DNA from: an uncultured Lachnospiraceae bacterium
GTDB taxonomy: Bacteria; Bacillota; Clostridia; Lachnospirales; Lachnospiraceae
Reading direction: 5' to 3'
Assembly (NCBI GenBank): GCA_905235345.1
Contig: CAJOLO010000032.1
Coordinates: forward strand, 1-23,273
DNA: 23,273 bases
The notes under the pieces are model-generated. The model did not search any database. It was not told the DNA's origin and saw only the letters and a list, made by a program, of their open reading frames with translations. Positions 14,511 through 21,060 of the stretch are shown in pieces; position 1 is the first letter of the stretch, and each line of letters begins with the position of its first letter. Made by a program: the position numbers and the translations under genes.

Positions 14511-15797
14511 ATGGCAATGAAGAAGAAGCCGGTTACCGGCATGAAGGATATATTACCGAGGGAGATGGAGATTCGGGATTATGTGATAGGGCAGATAAAG
14601 GAGACATATAAGACTTTCGGATTTTCTTCGATTGAGACTCCGTGTGTTGAGCATATAGAGAATCTTTCGTCTAATCAGGGAGGAGAGAATGAGAAGCTTA
14701 TATTCAAGGTTCTGAAACGCGGGGACAAGCTGACATCGGCAGCGGGTAAGCTTGGTGAAGCAGTAGCTGATGGTGAAGCGGACTATAATGTTCTTACGGA
14801 CAGTGGTCTCCGCTATGATCTGACGCTTCCGCTTTCGCGCTACTATGCTAACAATGCGAATGAGCTTGGAAGTCCGTTTAAGGCATTGCAGATGGGTAAT
14901 GTGTGGAGAGCGGACAGACCGCAGAGAGGAAGGTACCGCCAGTTCATGCAGTGCGATATTGATATACTTGGAGAGCCGACAATTCTTGCAGAGATTGAGC
15001 TTATCACGGCAACCACCACACTGCTTGGAAAGATAGGTTTTGAGAAATTCACGATCAGATTGAACAATCGTAAGATGTTAAAGGCTATGGCGGCATACAG
15101 TGGTTTTGAAGAAAAAGACTATGACAGTGTATTCATAACACTTGATAAGATGGATAAGATCGGTCTTGACGGAGTAAATGAGGAATTGGTGGAGCAGGGC
15201 TTTGCAAAGGAATCGGTTGACAAGTATCTTGATCTGTTTGACAAGGTCACACCGGATGTTGACGGGGTGAGCTTCTTAAAAGAAACGCTTGGAGATTTCT
15301 TAGAGGAAGGTGTTGCAGAGGATATTATCACAATTATGGCAAGTGTGGACGCAGTGAAGTCTGCTGACTTTAAGATAGCATTTGATCCCACTCTTGTGCG
15401 TGGCATGAGCTACTACACAGGACCGATATTCGAGATTTCCATGGATGAATACGGCGGATCTGTAGGCGGTGGCGGACGTTATGATGAGATGATTGGAAAG
15501 TTCACCGGACAGAATATACCTGCCTGTGGTTTCTCTATTGGTTTTGAAAGAATAGTCATGCTGTTGTTAGAGAGGGAGTATCAGGTACCGGCAAGCGGGG
15601 ATAAGGTAGCGTACCTCGTTGAGAAGAATATGCCGACGGATAAGATGCTTGAAGTGTTGAAACAGGCTAAGGAGCAGCGGGAGTCGGGAACTTCTGTGAA
15701 TATTGCAATCATGAAGAAGAATAAGAAGTTCCAGAAGGAGCAGTTGGAGAAGGAAGGATATACCGAATTTAAGGAGTTCTTTGTGGATCGGATGTAG
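14511..15797 (+). CDS. hisS: Histidyl-tRNA synthetase
   Basis: A 428-residue class II synthetase that charges tRNA-His in the cytoplasm. Visible signatures include the class II motif 2 region WRADRPQRGRYRQFMQCDID, the histidine-binding motifs RGMSYYTGPIFE and GGGGRYD, the segment YDLTLPLSRY, and the motif 3 end GFSIGFERI. A short C-terminal anticodon-binding domain follows (about 365-428). The histidine motifs and full length argue against the HisZ paralogue. ATG 14511 has AAAGGAAG about 10 bases upstream; the ATG at 14503 is out of frame and runs into a stop. No T-box leader is present; instead an ATPase gene abuts the 5' side. aspS, its frequent neighbour in Firmicutes, lies 5.3 kb downstream. 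Confidence 0.95.
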   Translation: MAMKKKPVTGMKDILPREMEIRDYVIGQIKETYKTFGFSSIETPCVEHIENLSSNQGGENEKLIFKVLKRGDKLTSAAGKLGEAVADGEADYNVLTDSGLRYDLTLPLSRYYANNANELGSPFKALQMGNVWRADRPQRGRYRQFMQCDIDILGEPTILAEIELITATTTLLGKIGFEKFTIRLNNRKMLKAMAAYSGFEEKDYDSVFITLDKMDKIGLDGVNEELVEQGFAKESVDKYLDLFDKVTPDVDGVSFLKETLGDFLEEGVAEDIITIMASVDAVKSADFKIAFDPTLVRGMSYYTGPIFEISMDEYGGSVGGGGRYDEMIGKFTGQNIPACGFSIGFERIVMLLLEREYQVPASGDKVAYLVEKNMPTDKMLEVLKQAKEQRESGTSVNIAIMKKNKKFQKEQLEKEGYTEFKEFFVDRM

Positions 15798-15891
15798 GAT
15801 ATGTCCGATATCGACATCTCCTTCTAATGTATGAGGGAGAATAACAAGATATACCGGAAGAGGTATGATTGCAAATGAGGAGCTATACATT

Positions 15892-17214
15892 ATGTTAAAA
15901 AAGAAATTGACGTCCTTTCGTATTATTATGGGAGGGTTTTTGATCATAATTCTCATGGGAACACTTTTACTAATGCTTCCCATATCTACAGTTGGTGAGG
16001 CAGGAGCATCTTTTACGGATGCACTTTTTACAGCTACCTCTGCTACCTGTGTTACCGGACTTATTGTTCAGGATACGGCCACATACTGGTCTCTCTTTGG
16101 AAAATTTGTTATTCTGCTTATGATTCAGATCGGAGGGATGGGGGTAATAACGATAGCAATATTATTCTCGGTTCTGATGCGTAAGAAGATAGGTCTTTCG
16201 GAAAGGAGTATAATGCAGGAATCAGTCTCGGCATCCCAGCTGGGCGGTATCGTACGTTTTACCTTATTTATTATTAAGACCATGATTATTATTGAATTGC
16301 TGGGAGCATGTTTTCTGTTTCCGGTTTTTTATAAGGAGTTCGGACTGATCAAGGGAATCGGTTATTCAATATTTCATTCTGTATCTGCATTTTGTAATGC
16401 AGGTTTTGATCTGATGGGTGAGAAAGAACAATTTTCCTCTCTTTTATCCTATCAGGGAAATGTTCTGCTTAATCTGACGATTATATTTCTGATTCTGGCA
16501 GGCGGCATTGGATTCAAGACATGGGATGATATAAGAGTGCATAAATTTCGCGTCAAGCGTTATAGTCTTCAGAGCAAATTGGTTCTGGCAATGACAGTGG
16601 TACTTATCGTGCTTCCGGCAATATATTTTTTCTTTGGCGAATTTCAGGATCTTGATCTAAAGGACAGGATACTTACTACATTGTTCCAGACGGTCGCTCC
16701 GCGAACGGCAGGGTTTAACACTACGGAGCTTGGACAAATGAGCGACTCGGGAATTCTTATGGTAGTAATACTAATGCTCATAGGTGGTGCGTCCGGCTCT
16801 ACTGCAGGCGGAATGAAGATGACGACTATAGCGGTTTTAATAGCATCGTTGGTATCGGTATTCCGACAGAAGAAGGAGGCGGTGGCCTTTGGCAGAAGAA
16901 TTGATACTGATGCGGTATATAAGGCAGGGGCAGTATTTATGATGTATAATATTCTGTTTATATTTTCGGCACTCATAATAAGTAAAGTGGAGCATCTGCC
17001 GATATTAACCTGCCTGTTTGAAACCTCATCGGCGATTGCAACGGTAGGTCTGACGCTTGGCATAACCCCCGGACTTTCAATGTGTTCAAGATGTATATTG
17101 GTATTGCTTATGTTTTGCGGAAGAGTTGGAGGTTTGACGATTGTTTTTGCGGCACTTTCCGAGCAGAGAATAAACGGAGGACGATTGCCGGTGGAGAAAG
17201 TAAGTGTTGGATAA
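15892..17214 (+). CDS. ktrB: Potassium uptake membrane subunit, TrkH/KtrB family
   Basis: A 440-residue ion-conducting subunit for K+ (or Na+-coupled K+) uptake. ATG 15892 is chosen because GAGGAG lies 9 bases upstream and the protein then starts MLKKKLTSFRIIMGG; the ATG at 15865 lacks a well-spaced site. The four pore loops of the family are all visible: TSATCVTGL, HSVSAFCNAGFDL, QTVAPRTAGFNT and ETSSAIATVGLT, each with its filter glycine. There are about eight transmembrane helices around them, and a glycine-rich segment (GGASGSTAGGMKM) that resembles the gating loop of KtrB/TrkH. The partner gene ktrA follows, but 238 bp away because a palindromic element lies between them. Confidence 0.92.
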   Translation: MLKKKLTSFRIIMGGFLIIILMGTLLLMLPISTVGEAGASFTDALFTATSATCVTGLIVQDTATYWSLFGKFVILLMIQIGGMGVITIAILFSVLMRKKIGLSERSIMQESVSASQLGGIVRFTLFIIKTMIIIELLGACFLFPVFYKEFGLIKGIGYSIFHSVSAFCNAGFDLMGEKEQFSSLLSYQGNVLLNLTIIFLILAGGIGFKTWDDIRVHKFRVKRYSLQSKLVLAMTVVLIVLPAIYFFFGEFQDLDLKDRILTTLFQTVAPRTAGFNTTELGQMSDSGILMVVILMLIGGASGSTAGGMKMTTIAVLIASLVSVFRQKKEAVAFGRRIDTDAVYKAGAVFMMYNILFIFSALIISKVEHLPILTCLFETSSAIATVGLTLGITPGLSMCSRCILVLLMFCGRVGGLTIVFAALSEQRINGGRLPVEKVSVG

Positions 17215-17220
17215 CATATT

Positions 17221-17437
17221 TATAATAATTTAAGGATTGCGAAACTCATTAATATTGTGTATTAGATTGTACATATTGTACAGATTCCATAAACAGGTGC
17301 TTTGGAGCCGCCGGTACTTATGCACCGTATTTTGGTGCATTATGTACCAGCGAAAGCGTGCCTGTGATGGAACTGTATAATATGTACAATTCTAAGGATA
17401 TAAACAAGAGTTTCGCAATCGCCTATATAATAATTTA
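17221..17437. mobile_element. MITE-like palindromic element between ktrB and ktrA
   Basis: The element proper spans about 17235-17420. Perfect 13-bp terminal inverted repeats GATTGCGAAACTC (17235-17247) and GAGTTTCGCAATC (17408-17420) enclose further nested pairing: TTGTACATATTGTACAG against its near complement, then an apical GGTACTTATGCACC/GGTGCATTATGTACC hairpin. The whole is flanked by a 12-bp direct repeat TATAATAATTTA (17221-17232 and 17426-17437), as a target-site duplication would be. There is no reading frame. Alternatively it is a structured RNA in the ktrBA transcript. Confidence 0.65.
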
Positions 17438-17452
17438 TAAAAGGAGGAACAG

Positions 17453-18100
17453 ATGATGAAATCAGTTCTTGTAATAGGTCTTGGAAGATTCGGAAGATGC
17501 GCGGCTAAGAAGCTGTTTGATCTTGGGCATGAGGTAATGGTGGTGGATATTAATGAGGAGAGAGTCAATGACGCTCTTGCATATTCAACAAGTGCACTGA
17601 TCGGTGATTCTACCAACAGGAATTTTCTTAATTCCTTAGGGGTCAGCGATTATGATCTTTGTATCTGTGGAATAGGAGATAATTTTGAGAGTTCACTTAT
17701 AACGACGCTTCATTTAAAGGAACTGGGAGCAAAATATGTGGTATCAAGAGCTGCCAGAGATACTCATAAGAAGCTGCTTTTACATAACGGGGCGGATCAG
17801 GTGGTATATCCAGAAAGACAGTTGGCTGAATGGACGGCCATTCGATACAGCTCGGATCACATATTTGATTATATAGAACTGGATGACGCCTGTGCAATCT
17901 ATGAAATTGAAATTCCCAAAGGATGGATTGGAAAAACGGTGGAGGAACTGGATATCCGCAGAAATTACGGTCTTAATATAATCGGAATCAGAAGAAATGG
18001 CAGAGTTGAAATGGAAATCAAGCCTGACAGGACTCTCTTAAAAGAAGAACGGTTATTCGTATCAGGAAACCGTAAGAATATACAGAAATGTTTTGGGTAA
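17453..18100 (+). CDS. ktrA: Potassium uptake regulatory subunit, KtrA/TrkA RCK protein
   Basis: A 215-residue cytoplasmic gating subunit for the KtrB channel. RCK_N (about 1-125) starts with the nucleotide-binding loop VIGLGRFGRCA and has the acidic residue after the second strand (VVDINEERV). RCK_C (about 135-215) follows, ending in RLFVSGNRKNI. A single RCK unit marks KtrA rather than the double-length TrkA. Two consecutive ATG codons follow AAGGAGG: 17453 (gap 5) and 17456 (gap 8); either may be used. RCK_C domains of KtrA proteins bind c-di-AMP in several Firmicutes, which could apply here but cannot be read from sequence. It is probably co-transcribed with ktrB across the palindrome, with a terminator at 18200-18236. 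Confidence 0.93.
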   Translation: MMKSVLVIGLGRFGRCAAKKLFDLGHEVMVVDINEERVNDALAYSTSALIGDSTNRNFLNSLGVSDYDLCICGIGDNFESSLITTLHLKELGAKYVVSRAARDTHKKLLLHNGADQVVYPERQLAEWTAIRYSSDHIFDYIELDDACAIYEIEIPKGWIGKTVEELDIRRNYGLNIIGIRRNGRVEMEIKPDRTLLKEERLFVSGNRKNIQKCFG

Positions 18101-18199
18101 GAAACCGGAGAGCATTGATCTTAAGAGGATTATATGGATTAATTATTGTTGGATAGATTATTGTATATGCAGATAATTAAGCAACAGATATTATTAAGT

Positions 18200-18236
18200 C
18201 CTTGATATCAACTAAGAGAGTGGTATCAGGGATTTT
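18200..18236 (+). terminator. Intrinsic terminator after ktrA
   Basis: An 11- to 12-bp stem with two G-U pairs (CCTTGATATCA against TGGTATCAGGG), loop 18211-18220, followed by ATTTT. It separates the ktr genes from the CobW-family gene. Confidence 0.65.
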
Positions 18237-18310
18237 GTCGTGTTACAGTTGGGTAATAAGGGAGCTTGTGGATACTATAATAGATTGAGAGCGAATATAG
18301 GAGGTCTTAT

Positions 18311-19144
18311 ATGATCAAGGTTGACTTGATAACCGGTTTTCTCGGCTCCGGGAAGACCACATTTATAAAAAAATATGTAAGATATCTGCTCGACAAGGGT
18401 GAGAAGATTGGTATTATAGAAAATGATTATGGTGCAATTAACGTGGATATGCTGCTGCTTAACAAGGAATTCGGTGATGAGTGCGGTATGGAAATGGTGG
18501 TGGCAGGCGATCCTGACTGTCACAGAAGACGTTTCAAGACCAAGCTGATTGCTATGGGAATGGATGGAATAAATGATGGAAGGTATGACCGCGTGATTGT
18601 GGAGCCGTCTGGAATATATGATGTGGATGAGTTCTTTGATATTCTGTATGAGGAGCCGCTTGACCGCTTCTATGAGATTGGTAACGTTATCGCAATAGTG
18701 GATGCCGGACTTTCTGATGAGCTCTCCAAGGAATCTGACTATCTGCTGGTGTCTCAGATTGCGGAGGCGGGCATGGTGGTGTTTTCGAAGGTTGAGGATG
18801 GAGAAGGATCATCGTCTGTTTCTGATGTGGGGAATGTGATTGCTCATATGAACCGGGCTTTGGAGAGGTTTAAATGTGGGAGAAGATACACGTTATATAG
18901 GGATGAAGATAGAGACCAATCTGAATCAGAGACTGAGCCCGGGAGTGGAACCGGTGACAGCGCTGGTGATAAGATCAATGAATTAATAAATTACAATGTA
19001 CAGTGTGATAAGTATATAGCAAAGGATATAATGATAAAACCCTGGGATAATTTGACCGCAGATGATTTTATGCGAATTGAGAATTGCGGTTATGTACCGG
19101 AGGATCATATCAAGATGCATGTTGCAGAGGATAGCAGAGGATAA
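18311..19144 (+). CDS. CobW/HypB/UreG-family GTPase, N-terminal part of a frameshifted gene
   Basis: A G3E-family GTPase of the COG0523/CobW type, proteins thought to act as metal chaperones. AGGAGG lies well placed before ATG 18311. Walker A GFLGSGKTTF is at residues 9-18, followed by IENDYGAINVD, the switch region VIVEPSG, and the guanine-specificity region around VVFSKVEDG, where the usual NKxD is degenerate. The metal-binding CxCC motif of classical members is replaced by GDPDCHRRRF (about 66-75), a variant I associate with Clostridial homologues. The frame stops at 19142-19144 because of a perfect 10-bp tandem duplication (19124-19143). Removing one copy joins VAED to NGYCSLFYFH and gives a 413-residue protein. 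As sequenced it lacks the C-terminal domain. Confidence 0.85.
   Translation: MIKVDLITGFLGSGKTTFIKKYVRYLLDKGEKIGIIENDYGAINVDMLLLNKEFGDECGMEMVVAGDPDCHRRRFKTKLIAMGMDGINDGRYDRVIVEPSGIYDVDEFFDILYEEPLDRFYEIGNVIAIVDAGLSDELSKESDYLLVSQIAEAGMVVFSKVEDGEGSSSVSDVGNVIAHMNRALERFKCGRRYTLYRDEDRDQSESETEPGSGTGDSAGDKINELINYNVQCDKYIAKDIMIKPWDNLTADDFMRIENCGYVPEDHIKMHVAEDSRG
19124..19143 (+). repeat. Perfect 10-bp tandem duplication inside the CobW-family gene
   Basis: GCAGAGGATA occurs twice back to back (19124-19133, 19134-19143). Ten is not a multiple of three, so one unit too many shifts the frame and creates the TAA at 19142-19144. The single-copy sequence reads through in frame. Confidence 0.95.
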
Positions 19145-19562
19145 CGGTTATTGTTCTCTGTTCTACTTCCATGTGGATATGTCAGAGGATGAGTTGAAAG
19201 AGATGTCAGAAAGACTTTTCGCAGACGAAAGCTATGGAAATATCTATCGTATCAAGGGTTTTGTTCCGGCAAAACCGGGAAATACCAATAATATACAGAC
19301 AGAGGAATTGACGGGCAATGCAGTGGATAGTGCAAGTCAGCCGGAAACTTCTTTGTCAGATGCAGCATTTATACAGATCAATGCCACAAGAGAGCAGGTT
19401 GAGATTACGCATACTGATAATGGTCAGGAGGTTATCATTGTTATAGGCGAACATCTTGATAATGCACGAATTGAGGAATATATAAGATCCTGCAGTCATG
19501 AGAAGGATATTACGGCGGGTCAGTCAGATCATAGTCATGCACATGCAAAGCCATTAACATAA
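19134..19562 (+). pseudogene. CobW-family GTPase, displaced C-terminal part
   Basis: The remaining C-terminal domain of the GTPase, in a different frame from the N-terminal part. It reads NGYCSLFYFHVDMSEDELKE, then strand-helix units (IYRIKGFVP, FIQINATREQVEI, VIVIGEHLD) typical of the CobW C-terminal domain, and ends in a histidine-rich tail (SDHSHAHAKPLT) of the kind that binds metal ions in this family. An ATG in this frame at 19062 lies within the N-terminal coding region and has no ribosome site, so independent translation is unlikely. The intact composition suggests that the duplication is recent or reversible. Confidence 0.8.
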
Positions 19563-19565
19563 GAA

Positions 19566-19599
19566 TTTGTCAATGACATCGATTCCCATTATTGACAAA
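19566..19599. terminator. Hairpin after the CobW-family gene, possible terminator
   Basis: TTTGTCAAT (19566-19574) pairs perfectly with ATTGACAAA (19591-19599) across a 16-base loop. It is AT-rich and lacks a T-tract, so it is weak as a terminator. Its right arm contains the -35 box of the next promoter, so it might instead be an operator. Confidence 0.4.
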
Positions 19600-19620
19600 A
19601 CTTATAAAAGATTATAAAAT
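19592..19620 (+). promoter_or_regulatory. Predicted promoter of the second ATPase gene
   Basis: A consensus TTGACA (19592-19597), a 17-base spacer and TAAAAT (19615-19620). The -10 region coincides with the second of six regularly spaced TATAAAA boxes. Confidence 0.6.
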
Positions 19621-19677
19621 TAGCAAAAACCTATAAAAAGTTATAAAAGTATGTTAAAGTTATAAAAACTTATAAAA
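19603..19677 (+). repeat. Six TATAAAA boxes in a 10/19-base rhythm (three 29-bp units)
   Basis: TATAAAA starts at 19603, 19613, 19632, 19642, 19661 and 19671, giving spacings 10-19-10-19-10. The boxes therefore come in pairs one helical turn apart, repeated every 29 bp. They cover the promoter and leader of the ATPase gene and look like an array of operator or iteron-like sites. Confidence 0.75.
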
Positions 19678-19757
19678 GAATTGAAACTGTAATTCTGGTA
19701 CAGAATAATAAGTTATGTTATAAGATACATACTTTGATAAGAAACAGGCGGTGAATT

Positions 19758-20105
19758 ATGAATAATCCATTTACTTTGGCATTCGGACAACAGCCGGCAC
19801 AATTTATATCAAGAATTAGCCAGACAGAAGAGATAGTAGATACATTTACTGATGAAAGACCGTCAAGTCAGGTGTATATGATTACCGGAATACGTGGAGC
19901 GGGAAAAACTGTATTGATGACATCTATCGCTAAGGAGTTAGAGCAGGATAAAGACTGGATAACTATAGAACTCAATCCCACGCGTGACCTGCTGATGGGG
20001 TTCGCTTCAAAGCTATATAGTATAAGTCCGCTGCATGCACTTTTCACTAATGCGAAGCTGGATTTTTCTGCATTTGGCTTAGGAGTTTCATTTCTATTCC
20101 CATAA
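19758..20105 (+). CDS. AAA-family ATP-binding protein, N-terminal part of a frameshifted gene
   Basis: The start of an AAA ATPase of a type common in Lachnospiraceae (MNNPFTLAFGQQPAQFISRI). It contains Walker A GIRGAGKTV at about residues 43-51 and the segment ELNPTRDLLMGFASKLY. ATG 19758 follows an AGGCGGTG site. The frame stops at 20103-20105 shortly after FSAFGLGVS. The protein continues in another frame as PITDEETMIESML; adding a single A near 20088 (giving GVSISIPITDEE) restores a 346-residue protein, and the whole span plus one base is exactly divisible by three. Without the second half, Walker B and the C-terminal domain are missing. The family's role is unknown. Confidence 0.8.
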   Translation: MNNPFTLAFGQQPAQFISRISQTEEIVDTFTDERPSSQVYMITGIRGAGKTVLMTSIAKELEQDKDWITIELNPTRDLLMGFASKLYSISPLHALFTNAKLDFSAFGLGVSFLFP

Positions 20106-20119
20106 CAGATGAAGAGACA

Positions 20120-20797
20120 ATGATTGAAAGTATGTTGACAGAGATAAAAAAGAGTAAAAAGAGACTGTTGATCACTATGGATGAGGTGACGAATAATGAA
20201 TATGTCAAAGTGTTCGCAAGCACTTTTCAGATTCTTCTCAGAAAAGATCTTCCTATATACCTTTTGATGACAGGTCTCTATGAAAATATATATAGTCTGC
20301 AAAATGATGAAGCATTAACTTTTTTATACAGAGCACCCAAGATTATGTTAGAGCCTTTAAGTGAGAATGCTATTGCATCCAATTATAAAGCTATATTCAA
20401 TGTGTCGACGGAGCAGTCAATGAAGATGGCAAAGCTTACAAAGGGTTATCCGTTTGCGTTTCAGGTGCTGGGGTATCTGTGCTGGAAGTATAAAGATAAA
20501 GAATTAGATGAGATTATTCCCGAATATGATCACTATCTTGAGGAATATGTATATGAGAAGATATGGACAGAATTATCCGAACAGGATCGAAGAGTTGTTG
20601 CAGAGTTATCCTCACAGAAGGAGATTAAGGTAAAGGAGCTTAGGGATAAGCTTGATATGAATTCAAGTGAAATGTCTGTGTATAGAAATCGGCTTGGCAA
20701 GAGAGGGATTGTGGACATTTCCAAGTATGGGTATATGTCACTTAGGCTGCCAAGGTTTGATTATTATGTACGGATGTGTGTGATGGATATAGAATAA
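20120..20797 (+). CDS. AAA-family ATP-binding protein, C-terminal part of a frameshifted gene
   Basis: The second part of the ATPase. Walker B-like RLLITMDEVTNNE is near its start, followed by the sensor-type segment YLLMTGLYENI, the helical lid with TKGYPFAFQVLGYLCW, and a winged-helix-like C-terminus (VKELRDKLDMNSSEMSVYRN, then RGIVDISKYGYMSLRLPRF). Sequence in this frame is protein-like from about 20086, upstream of the ATG at 20120, which shows that it was once joined to 19758-20105. No ribosome site precedes 20120. The winged-helix tail suggests nucleic-acid binding, as in other STAND/AAA proteins of this size; that is inference. Confidence 0.78.
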   Translation: MIESMLTEIKKSKKRLLITMDEVTNNEYVKVFASTFQILLRKDLPIYLLMTGLYENIYSLQNDEALTFLYRAPKIMLEPLSENAIASNYKAIFNVSTEQSMKMAKLTKGYPFAFQVLGYLCWKYKDKELDEIIPEYDHYLEEYVYEKIWTELSEQDRRVVAELSSQKEIKVKELRDKLDMNSSEMSVYRNRLGKRGIVDISKYGYMSLRLPRFDYYVRMCVMDIE

Positions 20798-20922
20798 AAA
20801 AATTGTGTTGGGAGGGGATTTCCTTGAGTGGATTGTGAGGCGACAGATCAGGGAGATTGTGGTTGATATAGGTGTAAATGGGAGGGGAGCGAGTCTTGAA
20901 TGTAGTAAATGTTAATACATAC

Positions 20923-20950
20923 TTGACATAGGTAATGGTTTTGTTAAAAT
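20923..20950 (+). promoter_or_regulatory. Predicted promoter of aspS
   Basis: A consensus TTGACA (20923-20928), a 16-base spacer and TAAAAT (20945-20950). Transcription would start near 20957, giving a leader of about 100 bases. No T-box consensus is seen in the leader. Confidence 0.6.
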
Positions 20951-20981
20951 TATAACGAATCAAAATTGATCAATATCATTT

Positions 20982-21023
20982 ACTTAAGCCTTCCCCCTAA
21001 TGAAAAAACTTAAGTTAATGACA
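20982..21023 (+). repeat. Repeat flanking aspS, upstream copy
   Basis: ACTTAAGCCTTCCCC (20982-20996) is repeated exactly at 22936-22950. Both copies are followed by TAA and then TTAAGTTAnTGACA (21010-21023 here). The ACTTAAG and CTTAAGT ends can pair to a small hairpin. Confidence 0.75.
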
Positions 21024-21060
21024 TTGCAAAATTAATAGTCTGTAAGTAAGGAGAAACATA

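Noticed and set aside
17280..17380. c-di-AMP (ydaO) riboswitch upstream of ktrA
   Set aside because: Such riboswitches do control ktr genes in Firmicutes, but the conserved ydaO sequence blocks are not recognisable here, and the near-complete palindrome with flanking direct repeats fits an inserted element better.
19603..19677. CRISPR array or replication origin iterons
   Set aside because: The 29-bp units are imperfect and contiguous with no distinct spacers, and no cas or replication initiator gene is present. An operator-like array is the simpler reading.
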